Shown: piece by piece, positions 1 through 7,370 of the stretch
Position numbering within the stretch: the first letter of the stretch is position 1
Layout: each line of letters starts with the position of its first letter
Assembly (NCBI GenBank): GCA_004560915.1
Contig: SFTR01000030.1
Span: forward strand, 1 to 10,143
Reading direction: 5' to 3'
Length of the DNA: 10,143 nucleotides
From: a bacterium
Lineage (GTDB): Bacteria; Bacillota_I; Bacilli_A; RF39; UBA660
Notes under the pieces: generated by a model
Databases searched by the model: none
The model's input: the letters and a program-made list of their open reading frames with translations, nothing else
What the model was told of the DNA's origin: nothing
Program-made: the position numbers and the translations under genes

Positions 1-1
1 G

Positions 2-109
2 GATTTAAAGGGCAGAAAGAGAGGTAAAAGTATGAAGTTTGATTATGTTATCGGGAATCCGCCGTATCAGGATCAATCTAAAGGTGATAAGAAAGCATCT
101 CTAATTTAA
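2..109 (+). pseudogene. Fragment of N6-adenine DNA methyltransferase (NPPY motif), truncated at both ends
   Basis: The reading frame is open from position 2 to a stop at 107-109. It contains MKFDYVIGNPPYQ (from 32), the catalytic motif IV of N6-adenine DNA methyltransferases of the Eco57I/type IIG class. In that family a hydrophobic strand runs straight into NPPY, which binds the target adenine. The frame is also open upstream of the ATG at 32, so the motif probably sits mid-protein, although an AGAGAGG-like ribosome site precedes the ATG. Nothing else of the enzyme (the SAM-binding FxGxG motif or a target recognition domain) is present. Base composition looks slightly more GC-rich than the following phage DNA. 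The homology seems to stop around 85-100, where the tape-measure frame begins. This is a chimeric end, either a real recombination scar or an assembly join. The motif is clear; the fragment cannot be functional as shown. Confidence 0.6.
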
Positions 110-1089
110 TAAGTACACTATCAGAAAGTAGTTATACATTATCAGAGACTTGCACGGCTTTAGGAATAATTTTAGCAGAGATAGTTGTAGTTATGACGGC
201 TTTAGCAGTAATTGCTAAGACATTAACATCAAACCCACTAACTTTAGTTGGATTATTAGCGCTAACTGCTTCAATATCAGCAATACTATTAGTACTTGCA
301 AAGACTTTGCCAACAATACTTGACGCATGTAGTGATTTTATAGTAAATATAGCACCATTTGTAATTGAACTAATAGAAAAAATATTTAAAGGAATAGAAG
401 ACATAATATATGCTTTAGGAACCACTTTACCTCCAATAATAAATTCTATTGGTTCACTATTTAATAGTATTTTTAGCGGTATTGACAAAATAATTAATAG
501 TGTTGGAAAAAATATATGTAATATATTAAATACGGCAAAAAACTTAGTAACAGATGTTTTAAGCTCTATTGTAAAGTTTATCAACGATTTAGGACCTGCG
601 ATAGATAAATTTGTAACTCGTGTCATAAATGCTGTTACTAAGTTAATTAATTTTATTGTTAGTGGAATGGAATACTTAGTAAATACTTTAATAGTTAAGG
701 GTGTAAATAAAATTATTAAATCAATTAATAGTATTTCAGAATATGTTGGAATAACTATACCAACTGTTTCACCTATGCAAATTCCTAGATTTGTTCCAAG
801 ACTTGCAACTGGTGCTGTAATTCCACCAAGGCAAGAATTTATGGCAATTTTAGGAGATCAAAAACATGGTACTAACATCGAAGCACCATTAGATACCATA
901 AAACAAGCCAATAGAGAAGTGCTAGAAGAGATTTTTGGTAGAAATGGAATAGATGGACAATCTAAAGAAATAATCCTTAGAAATTGGCAATTTATACTTC
1001 AATTTGGTGGTACTGAGTTTGGTAAATTAGTTATAGATGAGATAAAAAAATATCAAGATGAAACAGGAACACAATTCTTGTTAGCATAA
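91..1089 (+). CDS. Phage tail tape-measure protein, C-terminal part (5' end missing)
   Basis: This frame is open from 91, directly after two in-frame stops at 85-90, and runs to TAA at 1087-1089. The first ATG in it (193) has no ribosome site, and the upstream residues are tape-measure-like, so the gene is 5'-truncated and not a short gene. Tape-measure proteins set siphovirus tail length and line the tail tube; family members usually have 600 to over 1500 residues. The visible part is about 330 residues. It has long hydrophobic stretches (residues about 1-60 of the ATG form), then many short amphipathic repeats rich in I, N, S and V. The last 100 residues contain LATGAVIPPRQEFMAILGD and EAPLDTIKQANREVLEE, a C-terminal signature common in Bacillota phage tape measures. 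Its place before the tail-tip genes fits the usual order. The missing 5' part coincides with the methyltransferase fragment. Confidence 0.85.
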   Translation, partial: ESISNLISTLSESSYTLSETCTALGIILAEIVVVMTALAVIAKTLTSNPLTLVGLLALTASISAILLVLAKTLPTILDACSDFIVNIAPFVIELIEKIFKGIEDIIYALGTTLPPIINSIGSLFNSIFSGIDKIINSVGKNICNILNTAKNLVTDVLSSIVKFINDLGPAIDKFVTRVINAVTKLINFIVSGMEYLVNTLIVKGVNKIIKSINSISEYVGITIPTVSPMQIPRFVPRLATGAVIPPRQEFMAILGDQKHGTNIEAPLDTIKQANREVLEEIFGRNGIDGQSKEIILRNWQFILQFGGTEFGKLVIDEIKKYQDETGTQFLLA

Positions 1090-1090
1090 A

Positions 1091-1106
1091 AGGAAGTGAT
1101 TAACTG
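1091..1106 (+). promoter_or_regulatory. Ribosome site supporting a CTG start
   Basis: AGGAAG (1091-1096) lies 7 bases before a CTG codon at 1104-1106. An in-frame TAA (1101-1103) immediately precedes that CTG. No ATG, GTG or TTG occurs in this frame near the start, so this site effectively fixes CTG as the initiation codon of the next gene. Confidence 0.6.
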
Positions 1107-1523
1107 GATAGAATAAAATTAATTGATCCAAAAGATTCTACAAATTATTTTGAAATTCCTTATGAGTGGTTACCCGCAGGTACACAAGGGCCAACTTTAA
1201 ATGATTTAGAGAAAAAGGCAGAGAGAGGTAGTAATAATGCATATTTAACTAGAGTAAGAGCTGGAGAAGTACCAGCTGCAACTCTAGATATATGTAAAAG
1301 ATTAACTCAAGCAGAACTTTTTCCTTTATTAAAACTGTTAAGAAAGACTAAAATAAAAATTTATTATTTTGAGAAATACTTAAATAAATTCGTTACTAGA
1401 GACTTCTATGCACAAAAGCCTAACCCGGCATGGCATTGGTTACCACCAAACAATAATACAGATAATATTATTTATGAAGCATTCACTATTAATTTTAGTG
1501 GATATGGAGATATAGGCGAATGA
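1104..1523 (+). CDS. Small phage tail protein, DUF6711-like, with CTG start
   Basis: This 139-residue gene is missed by ATG-only gene finding. The frame begins right after an in-frame TAA, has no ATG codon anywhere, and is preceded by AGGAAG, so initiation at CTG is inferred. It ends in ATGA shared with the next gene, showing translational coupling. The protein starts RIKLIDPKDST, has a central charged segment with LTRVRAGEVPAATLDICKRL (about 48-67), then strand-rich sequence with DFYAQKPNPAWHW (about 95-107), and ends YEAFTINFSGYGDI. This order of a short N-terminal strand, a conserved R-rich turn, a helix (QAELFPLLKLLRK) and terminal strands resembles the DUF6711 proteins found just after the tape measure in many Bacillota siphophages. 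A role at the tail-tube to tail-tip junction, in the Dit position, is inferred. It is much shorter than a full Dit (usually above 200 residues). Confidence 0.75.
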   Translation: MDRIKLIDPKDSTNYFEIPYEWLPAGTQGPTLNDLEKKAERGSNNAYLTRVRAGEVPAATLDICKRLTQAELFPLLKLLRKTKIKIYYFEKYLNKFVTRDFYAQKPNPAWHWLPPNNNTDNIIYEAFTINFSGYGDIGE

Positions 1524-3067
1524 TAGAAGGATATGATAATAAATTTTTACAGACTTTCGATTATGAAACAACAGCTATCTCTAATAAAAAGATAATAGGA
1601 ACTTGTGAACTAGGAAAAGCAACCATACAATTACTAAATGAAAGCAATGATTTTAGTGATATGAAAGAGACCTGGATAAAAACCAAATTCGGGTCTTTTT
1701 ATATTTATGATGTTAAACCAGTACAAGAGAAAGTTAATATTAAACTTAGTTGTTATGATATTAAATATAAATTAGATACTGAATATGATTCTTCTCTTTA
1801 TACATGGCCTATGACACTTAAAGAATGGAGAAATGCTATATTTACTAATTGTAATGTAACATTTGATAATTCTGATTTTCCTAACAGTGATTTAACTCTC
1901 GATAAGGAACCAAGTATAGAAAATGCAAAGACTAATAGACAGGTATTATGTATTATTGCACAAGCGGGTGTGAGCTGGATCGAAACTGATACGAATGATA
2001 AATTTTATTTTAAATGGTTCACAACTACAGAACATACTATAGAAGATTGGAGTAGTTTAACTACTGAAAAAACTCCAACAAAGCCTATCAATTTAGCAGT
2101 ATTAAGCAGAGGTGATGTTGAAGATATAGTTTATTATCCTAAAACAAAACCTGATAATCCTATTGAATTTAAAATAGACAATAACTATATCTTAGATCCT
2201 CAAGATTCTACTACTGACGAGGACTTAAGAGAGACAACAATTATACCTATATATAATCGAGTTAATGGATTTAAATACATAGTTTATAAAATGACTACAA
2301 TGCAAGTTGAAAAAAAATTATCAATTAATTTAGGAGATAAAATTAAGTATATTGATACTTGGGAGAACGAATTGGAGTCATATGTAATGAAAAGAAAAAT
2401 TAGCTATATAGGTGGAGATATAGATGATGATGATAATTATGAAATTGAATTATCAGCTGAGGCTATTGATGAGACTAATTCCAATTTAAAACTAGGTGTC
2501 GATGTTATAAAAGAAATTAGTGATATGGGTGTAAAAGTTGATAAACAAAATGAAGTTATTCAGCTAATAAATAGCAAGGTAAATGATAACTCAGAGAAAA
2601 TTGCTGAAATTGAAATTACTAATGACAATATAGCTTCAAGTGTTACCTCAGTCGAAGAAAAATTAAATGAAGTTGGCGAAGCAATAGAGACTATCAACTC
2701 TACAATGATGAAACAAACATCTGAAGCATTTGAAATGCTATTCACGCAAACTGGCATAGAAGATACAGTTAATACTATTAAAGATATGCTTGATAGCAAT
2801 ACAACTGATATAAATACTATTTCTCAATACATACATTTCGAAGCTGGCTCTATTACGATAGGCGCAAGCGATAGTCAAAGTAAATTGATAATTCAAAAAG
2901 ATAGAATTTCATTTATGACCGGTGATAGTGAAAGCGCTTACATTTCTCAAAATCAATTATATATAACAGATAGTACGATTCTAAGAAAATTGCAAGTAGG
3001 AAGATGGGTAACACAAGAGGATGCATATGGAAATCTTAATGATAAATGGATTGGAGGTGTAATTTAA
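1520..3067 (+). CDS. Tail-associated (gp27/Tal-like) tail-tip protein
   Basis: The 515-residue product sits where the Tal/endopeptidase-tail protein is expected. Residues about 1-330 are beta-rich and resemble the gp27-like hub domain of phage tail tips; this includes the GSFYIYDVKP turn, the LSCYDIKYKLDTEY strand pair and a helix before WIETDTNDKFYFKWF. Residues about 335-430 are heptad-rich and likely form a trimeric coiled coil (DKQNEVIQLINSKV, VEEKLNEVGEAIETI). The C-terminus from about 436 (YIHFEAGSITIGAS, then FMTGDSESAYISQNQLYITD) matches the terminal motif common to siphovirus minor structural proteins. That motif usually links to the receptor-binding parts. No peptidase motif is obvious, so any Tal wall-degrading activity is unsupported. 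The start overlaps the previous stop (ATGA), and the stop overlaps the next start (TAATG). Confidence 0.82.
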   Translation: MIEGYDNKFLQTFDYETTAISNKKIIGTCELGKATIQLLNESNDFSDMKETWIKTKFGSFYIYDVKPVQEKVNIKLSCYDIKYKLDTEYDSSLYTWPMTLKEWRNAIFTNCNVTFDNSDFPNSDLTLDKEPSIENAKTNRQVLCIIAQAGVSWIETDTNDKFYFKWFTTTEHTIEDWSSLTTEKTPTKPINLAVLSRGDVEDIVYYPKTKPDNPIEFKIDNNYILDPQDSTTDEDLRETTIIPIYNRVNGFKYIVYKMTTMQVEKKLSINLGDKIKYIDTWENELESYVMKRKISYIGGDIDDDDNYEIELSAEAIDETNSNLKLGVDVIKEISDMGVKVDKQNEVIQLINSKVNDNSEKIAEIEITNDNIASSVTSVEEKLNEVGEAIETINSTMMKQTSEAFEMLFTQTGIEDTVNTIKDMLDSNTTDINTISQYIHFEAGSITIGASDSQSKLIIQKDRISFMTGDSESAYISQNQLYITDSTILRKLQVGRWVTQEDAYGNLNDKWIGGVI

Positions 3068-4569
3068 TGGCAACATATTATAGCAATTGGAGCAGTGGCG
3101 TAAGGAATCCTGATATTGAAATGAGAATGAAAATTACAACATCAATATCTCAAAATGTGAAAAATAATACTTCAACAGTAACAGTCAAACAATATATTGA
3201 GAGAAGAAATTACGTTGATTATTCAGGAGATAGTGGTGTTTCAGGAACGACTAAAAACCATAATTTATATCTTAATGGAACATATACTAGCAATACCGAA
3301 AAAAGTTGGAATAGTAATGGTACAACTTTAGTTCAATCAAAAACAAAGACAATCACACATAATGCAGTTGGTGAAGGTTCTTTTGTTGTTGGCGGTTCGT
3401 GCTCTGGAATGGTATTGAGCGATTACGGATATGGCGTTAATGTATCTTTATCAATATCAAATAGAAGAATTACACTTCCTAAAATAAATAGAAGTTCAAG
3501 CATTACTTCGAATGCAACTTCAAATACAAAATTTGGAGATACAATAACGTTTAACATTAGTAGATACAATTCTAATTTTACTCATGATATTAAATATTCA
3601 ATGTATAACGCAAGTGGAACAATTGCAACTGGTGTAGGAACTAGTCAAGATTGGACTATACCAACTAGTTTAATAGCAAGTACACCTGATAATGCGCAAC
3701 CTACTATAACAATAATTTGCACAACAAAAAATGGTTCAACAGTTGTTGGAAGCAACACTTACTCTTTTAAATGTAAAGTACCTGATGCATATCAGCCAAC
3801 TTGTTCATTAACATTAGAAGATGTTGGATTAGTTCCTGAAAATTGGGGCATTTATGTTAAAAGCAAATCAGCATTAAAAGGAACTGTTACAGCAAGTGGA
3901 AGTGAAGGAAGTACTATAAAAAGCATAGTTTCTAAAGCGAACGACGAAATATTTAATGTTAATCCTTTTACCACAAATTATCTCAAAAGCAATGGTGAAA
4001 GAATTATAACAACAACTGCTACTGATAGTAGAGGTAGAAGCATAACGGATAGTAAATCAATTGAAGTTGTTGATTATTCACCGCCAACCATGCTGATGTG
4101 TAAAGTTGAAAGATGTAATGAAGATGGAACATTAAATGAAGAAGGCACGTTTGGTAAAGCAACTGCGAAATATAAAATAAGTTCAGTAAATAATTTAAAT
4201 AACAAAATTCTTAAGGTTACTTATGGTGGAACTGTTAAAGAAGTTACCCTAAGTGACTACGAAGGAAGTTATACATTTACTGAACTTTTTTATGGACTAG
4301 AAACTAATGCAAGTTACAACTTTGAATTTTTAATAAAAGATACTTTTGAAGAAGTACCTCAAACATATACGTTATCACCCTCATTTGTAACTGTTTCTAA
4401 ATTAGCTGGAGGCAAAGGCGTCACATTTGGTCAAGTTGCAACAGAAGAAGGGCTACATAGTTATATGGATACTATTTTTCATAAAAATACCAAGGCAAAA
4501 AATATAAGTGTAGATGGGCTTAAAACTGAAAAATATCAAGGAGGTTGGATTACATATGCAGAAGATTAA
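3067..4569 (+). CDS. Tail-tip minor structural protein, DUF859-like (first of a tandem pair)
   Basis: I chose the ATG at 3067, which overlaps the previous stop as TAATG, because GGAGG lies at 3053-3057. An in-frame ATG at 3046 lies upstream of that site and has no ribosome site of its own. The product has 500 residues. Residues about 1-140 form a beta-rich domain with alternating S/T/N/G sequence, ending ISNRRITLPKINRSS; such a LPxIxRAS-like linker closes the first domain of DUF859 family phage structural proteins. Ig-like repeats follow, separated by linkers such as CKVPDAYQPTCSLTLEDVG and VVDYSPPTMLMCKVERCNE. The end (LAGGKGVTFGQVATEEGLH, then a metal-site-like SYMDTIFHKNT) is typical of these proteins. 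The role is probably baseplate or receptor binding. The tail ends early compared with its neighbour, without a recognisable receptor-binding head. Confidence 0.78.
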   Translation: MATYYSNWSSGVRNPDIEMRMKITTSISQNVKNNTSTVTVKQYIERRNYVDYSGDSGVSGTTKNHNLYLNGTYTSNTEKSWNSNGTTLVQSKTKTITHNAVGEGSFVVGGSCSGMVLSDYGYGVNVSLSISNRRITLPKINRSSSITSNATSNTKFGDTITFNISRYNSNFTHDIKYSMYNASGTIATGVGTSQDWTIPTSLIASTPDNAQPTITIICTTKNGSTVVGSNTYSFKCKVPDAYQPTCSLTLEDVGLVPENWGIYVKSKSALKGTVTASGSEGSTIKSIVSKANDEIFNVNPFTTNYLKSNGERIITTTATDSRGRSITDSKSIEVVDYSPPTMLMCKVERCNEDGTLNEEGTFGKATAKYKISSVNNLNNKILKVTYGGTVKEVTLSDYEGSYTFTELFYGLETNASYNFEFLIKDTFEEVPQTYTLSPSFVTVSKLAGGKGVTFGQVATEEGLHSYMDTIFHKNTKAKNISVDGLKTEKYQGGWITYAED

Positions 4570-5755
4570 ACTAAATATCCAATTATTTGCAAGTGGTTCA
4601 ATAAGTGCTAGTAGTTCCACAATGTCAAGCGGCACTGGTAAAGTTGAGTGGTCTAGTTCAGTTATCAGTGGTACTAATAAATCAAGTGTAACTACTATTG
4701 TATATGCGAGAAGAACGAGCGGTACTGGAACTTATTGTACTGTCAAAGGATCTGTAACTATTAATGGAAAGAGTAATTCAATATCTAAATATCGTGGTAG
4801 TGATGATAAATGGACTACTTCTTGGAAAGAGGTAGGTAGATATACTACTGAAGTAGAACATACGGAAGATGGATCTAAACAAATAGCAATATCATTTAGC
4901 ATCAATGCTGATACTGGTGGATTGAATGGAACTGCTAAAGGTAGTGCAAATGTAACTCTTGATAAAATAAATCGTGCTTCTAAATTAGGCACAATAGAGG
5001 ACTTTAAATTAACTGATACTATCACAATAAATATTACTAAATATATAACTGCTGCTACTGATAAATTACTAATTAAATTAGGTGATAATTTAGTTAAAGA
5101 AATTAACAATATAACAAATGGTTATGAATTAACTTTTACAGCAGCCGAACAAACAACAATTAAAAATTTAATGACTTCACCACAAGCAAATTTAATATTT
5201 TTATTAACAACTATTAATGGTGAAACAACGTTAGGAACATCAACTCAAAGTGCTACTATAACTTCATTAGATAAACCTATTTATAGAAATGTTGTTAAAA
5301 AAGAAAACGGACATTATCAAGTGGGAATCAATGGTACAGTGAATAGTGAAGCAAGTACATTACAAGTTTATGATGATGATGGAAATGATATATTATTTTA
5401 TCAGCCAGGAGATACATTTGAATGTGATTATGATGTTATATTAAATGGATATATCACTTCAGGAGCAACAGGTGTTAGAGTAGCCTTTCCTTCGCCAAAA
5501 AGATTAGACAATATTAAAAGCATAACTTGTCAATCTTTTAAATGTGAGGCCAGAGGATTAAAAGGTTATTTAAATGGTGAAGCAGGTAGCATCGAATTTG
5601 TTGGTAGAAGTGGCTATACTATAACTATTAACAAATCAAATAATAATGTTATTAATTTTTTAATCATTAAAAGTTCTGCTTGGACAAACGTTGATAATAA
5701 TACACCAGTTGTATTTGTAGCTTACAAAGGATATTTAAAGTTAACATTTAACTAA
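4556..5755 (+). CDS. Tail fibre/receptor-binding protein, DUF859-like (second of a tandem pair)
   Basis: The start is placed at 4556, overlapping the previous gene by 14 bases, because AAGGAGG lies at 4538-4544; an earlier in-frame ATG at 4514 has no such site. The 399-residue protein opens MQKIKLNIQLFASGS, a version of the NLQLFA leader seen on many Bacillota phage structural proteins. Residues about 15-145 form a beta domain with two halves (VEWSSSVISGTNKSSVTTIV, then STANVTLDKINRAS-type closing linker) that parallels the N-terminal domain of the previous gene. An Ig-like segment follows, then a C-terminal domain from about 290 (GYITSGATGVRVAFPSPKRL, SSAWTNVDNNTPVVF). C-terminal domains of this kind occur at the ends of receptor-binding tail proteins. 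Host binding is an inference from position and domain order. Confidence 0.75.
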   Translation: MQKIKLNIQLFASGSISASSSTMSSGTGKVEWSSSVISGTNKSSVTTIVYARRTSGTGTYCTVKGSVTINGKSNSISKYRGSDDKWTTSWKEVGRYTTEVEHTEDGSKQIAISFSINADTGGLNGTAKGSANVTLDKINRASKLGTIEDFKLTDTITINITKYITAATDKLLIKLGDNLVKEINNITNGYELTFTAAEQTTIKNLMTSPQANLIFLLTTINGETTLGTSTQSATITSLDKPIYRNVVKKENGHYQVGINGTVNSEASTLQVYDDDGNDILFYQPGDTFECDYDVILNGYITSGATGVRVAFPSPKRLDNIKSITCQSFKCEARGLKGYLNGEAGSIEFVGRSGYTITINKSNNNVINFLIIKSSAWTNVDNNTPVVFVAYKGYLKLTFN

Positions 5756-5773
5756 ATATAGAAAGGAGGAGAA

Positions 5774-6109
5774 ATGAGTGAACAAATAAAAGAGTTATTT
5801 TCTTTGGTCTTTCAGTATGGAGGAACAGTTGTAATGGCTGTTCTTTTCATTGTTTATTTATTTTCAGACAGAAAAGATCGCAAGGAAAAAGAATCGGAAG
5901 AAAAAGAAGATAAGAGACAAGAAAGAGAAGCAAATAATGCAATTCTCAAAGAGTTGTCTGTTAGTAATAGAAATATTGCTGAATCTTTAAATTTACTTAA
6001 AACAAGCATGGATAATACAAATAACGAGTTCAAGCAACATGATGAAAGAGCAATTAAGAACTTTCAAAATATACACGATGATTTATTAATTTTAAAAGAA
6101 AGAAAGTAG
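5774..6109 (+). CDS. BhlA/UviB-like holin-related membrane protein
   Basis: The 111-residue protein has a single hydrophobic helix at about residues 13-30 (GGTVVMAVLFIVYLF). A run of K, R and E follows immediately (SDRKDRKEKESEEKEDKRQ), then a coiled coil to the end. This one-helix plus charged-tail layout is that of BhlA/UviB family holin-like proteins, which help permeabilise the membrane during phage or bacteriocin release. It lies between the tail genes and a second holin candidate, right where lysis genes begin. AAGGAGG precedes the ATG closely. Whether it is a holin itself or a partner that modulates the next protein cannot be told from sequence. It is longer than BhlA (about 70 residues) because of the extended coiled coil. 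Confidence 0.65.
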   Translation: MSEQIKELFSLVFQYGGTVVMAVLFIVYLFSDRKDRKEKESEEKEDKRQEREANNAILKELSVSNRNIAESLNLLKTSMDNTNNEFKQHDERAIKNFQNIHDDLLILKERK

Positions 6110-6126
6110 AAAGGAAATGATTAAAT

Positions 6127-6444
6127 ATGGAATTAGAAATAATAAAAAAAATATTAATAGTAAGCATAGCCGCATCTATTGTTAGTACTGCGACAATTCA
6201 AAAAATAAAAGAGCAATTAAAGAGTAAGAAATGGCTCTTTTTTGCAAGTTTAATATCAAGTGTAGTTATCGGTATCACATTTGCATTATCGTTCACAGAA
6301 CTATCTCTAATCAATTCTATGTGGGTGGGATTAATCACTTGGTTAGGAGCTGATGCGATATATAAATCTTTTGAAGATAAAATTTTTAAAAGATTTAGTG
6401 ATATTGAGAATGTAATTGAGATAGAAAGAGATGATATCGAATGA
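6127..6444 (+). CDS. Probable holin with about three membrane segments
   Basis: The 105-residue protein has three hydrophobic stretches, at about residues 8-24, 36-57 and 61-80, separated by basic turns (KIKEQLKSKKW), and a charged C-terminal tail ending EIERDDIE. This is the plan of small phage holins, which form membrane holes that let the endolysin reach the wall. The ending GADAIYKSFEDK is typical of a common Bacillota phage holin group. AAAGGA precedes the start. Its stop overlaps the endolysin start as ATGA, so the two are translationally coupled, which strengthens the call. The assignment rests on topology and context, not on a unique motif. Confidence 0.7.
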   Translation: MELEIIKKILIVSIAASIVSTATIQKIKEQLKSKKWLFFASLISSVVIGITFALSFTELSLINSMWVGLITWLGADAIYKSFEDKIFKRFSDIENVIEIERDDIE

Positions 6445-7178
6445 TTTATTTAGGTTATAGTTGCAAATATTTAGCTTTTACTACATATTTTAGTACTAAG
6501 CATAAAGCAGTAGATATACCACGTAAAGTTACAGTTGGTAATAAAAAAATGACAAATGAATATTCTTATATGGCATATGAGGGAAAGATTGTTAAAAATG
6601 CAAAAGCTAGTGATTATGGTTGGTACGTAGAGTATGAGGTAAAAGATGGCAAAGATACTTATCTAATTGCAAGTGGACATTTTGATACAAAAAGTCCATT
6701 AACAGTTGGAAAAACATATCCAAGAGGTACGGTTATTAATAAAATTGGACATCTTGGTGCAAATTCTACTGGCTACCACGATCATTTTAGAGTTACAAAA
6801 AATGGTATAAGAGTTAATCCACTAGATTATTGTTATGCTTATTCTGATTGGAACGTTCAAGGCACGAAAGAAACAAAAAAATTAAAATGGTATACACCAG
6901 AAAAAAAATCAGAAGTAAAAGTTGATCCAAACGAAGAAAAAATTAAGCAATTAGAATCTACTATTGATGAATTAAATAATAAAATCAAAGAGCAAGATAA
7001 TCAAATATTAAGTTTAAAGGCTCAAATAAGTGAAAAAGAAGCCAAAATTGAAGAATTAAATAACAAATTGATTAATTCTACTTGCAAACATAAATTGCTT
7101 TATAAATGCGAAAAAGATGGTAAATATAAAGTACAATTATTTGAAAATGAAGTATTATATATTGAATCAAATAATTAA
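6441..7178 (+). CDS. M23-family peptidoglycan endopeptidase (endolysin)
   Basis: The 245-residue protein carries an M23/LytM metallopeptidase domain over residues about 18-130. The zinc ligands are visible: H21 and D25 in HKAVDI, and the HxH pair H113/H115 in GYHDHFRV. The ASGHFDTKSPLTVGK segment and GIRVNPLDY match the usual YGHL and NP motifs that frame the site. M23 enzymes cut glycyl or D,D/L,D peptide cross-bridges in peptidoglycan. There is no signal peptide, as expected for a holin-released lysin. Residues about 163-212 form a strong coiled coil. The last 30 residues hold a Cys pair (C215 and C223) and beta-like sequence, with no SH3b, LysM or choline-binding repeat that I recognise. 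The domain starts unusually close to the N-terminus. It is translationally coupled to the holin gene and is the last large gene of the late operon. Confidence 0.85.
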   Translation: MIYLGYSCKYLAFTTYFSTKHKAVDIPRKVTVGNKKMTNEYSYMAYEGKIVKNAKASDYGWYVEYEVKDGKDTYLIASGHFDTKSPLTVGKTYPRGTVINKIGHLGANSTGYHDHFRVTKNGIRVNPLDYCYAYSDWNVQGTKETKKLKWYTPEKKSEVKVDPNEEKIKQLESTIDELNNKIKEQDNQILSLKAQISEKEAKIEELNNKLINSTCKHKLLYKCEKDGKYKVQLFENEVLYIESNN

Positions 7179-7190
7179 CTATTCTATAAT
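7162..7190 (+). promoter_or_regulatory. Candidate promoter before the short ORF
   Basis: TTGAAT (7162-7167) and a perfect TATAAT (7185-7190) are separated by 17 bases, the optimal sigma-A spacing. The -35 box lies in the last codons of the lysin gene. The expected transcription start, about 7 bases after the -10 box, falls at or next to the ATG at 7197. AT-rich DNA produces such boxes by chance, so this remains a candidate. Confidence 0.45.
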
Positions 7191-7196
7191 TTAATT

Positions 7197-7322
7197 ATGG
7201 TTAGCAAAGAAAGAAAAATAGAAATATTAAAAAATAAAATTAAATTTTGTGAAGAAAAAAACAAACATAAGAAGATAAAAGAATATTTAAAAAGAGAACT
7301 GGATAGACTAGTTAACAGCTAG
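7197..7322 (+). CDS. Small basic protein of 41 residues, or part of a small RNA
   Basis: A 41-residue frame (MVSKERKIEILKNKIK, then KKIKEYLKRELDRLVNS) encodes a very basic, helical, coiled-coil-like peptide with one Cys (residue 18). No ribosome site precedes the ATG, but the -10 box of a good promoter ends 6 bases before it, so a leaderless mRNA is possible. The last nine codons form the 5' arm and loop of the terminator hairpin, and the TAG stop lies in its 3' arm. Two readings remain: a real small late protein, or a non-coding transcript of about 145 bases whose apparent frame is incidental. Small peptides of this composition are common at the ends of phage lysis operons. I do not recognise a family. 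Confidence 0.4.
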   Translation: MVSKERKIEILKNKIKFCEEKNKHKKIKEYLKRELDRLVNS

Positions 7323-7342
7323 TGTCCGGTTCTCTTTTTTTT
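7293..7342 (+). terminator. Strong intrinsic terminator of the late operon
   Basis: AGAGAACTGGA (7293-7303) pairs with TCCGGTTCTCT (7325-7335) with one G-U pair. Inside, ACTAG (7307-7311) pairs with CTAGT (7319-7323) around a 7-base loop. A three-to-one internal bulge separates the two helices. A run of eight T bases ends the element. It closes the rightward tail and lysis operon. Confidence 0.88.
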
Positions 7343-7370
7343 AATTGTCATAAAATATAGTAATAAACTA

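Noticed and set aside
132..626. Long open frame on the minus strand across the tape-measure gene
   Set aside because: It is hydrophobic antisense shadow of a clear plus-strand gene, with no ribosome site and no family likeness.
2560..2799. Minus-strand frame inside the Tal-like gene
   Set aside because: It mirrors the coiled-coil coding region and has no start signal. Repetitive coding sequence gives such antisense frames.
3046..3066. Upstream ATG of the first DUF859-like gene
   Set aside because: It lies before the GGAGG at 3053-3057 and would add a meaningless leader. The TAATG overlap at 3067 is the standard coupling.
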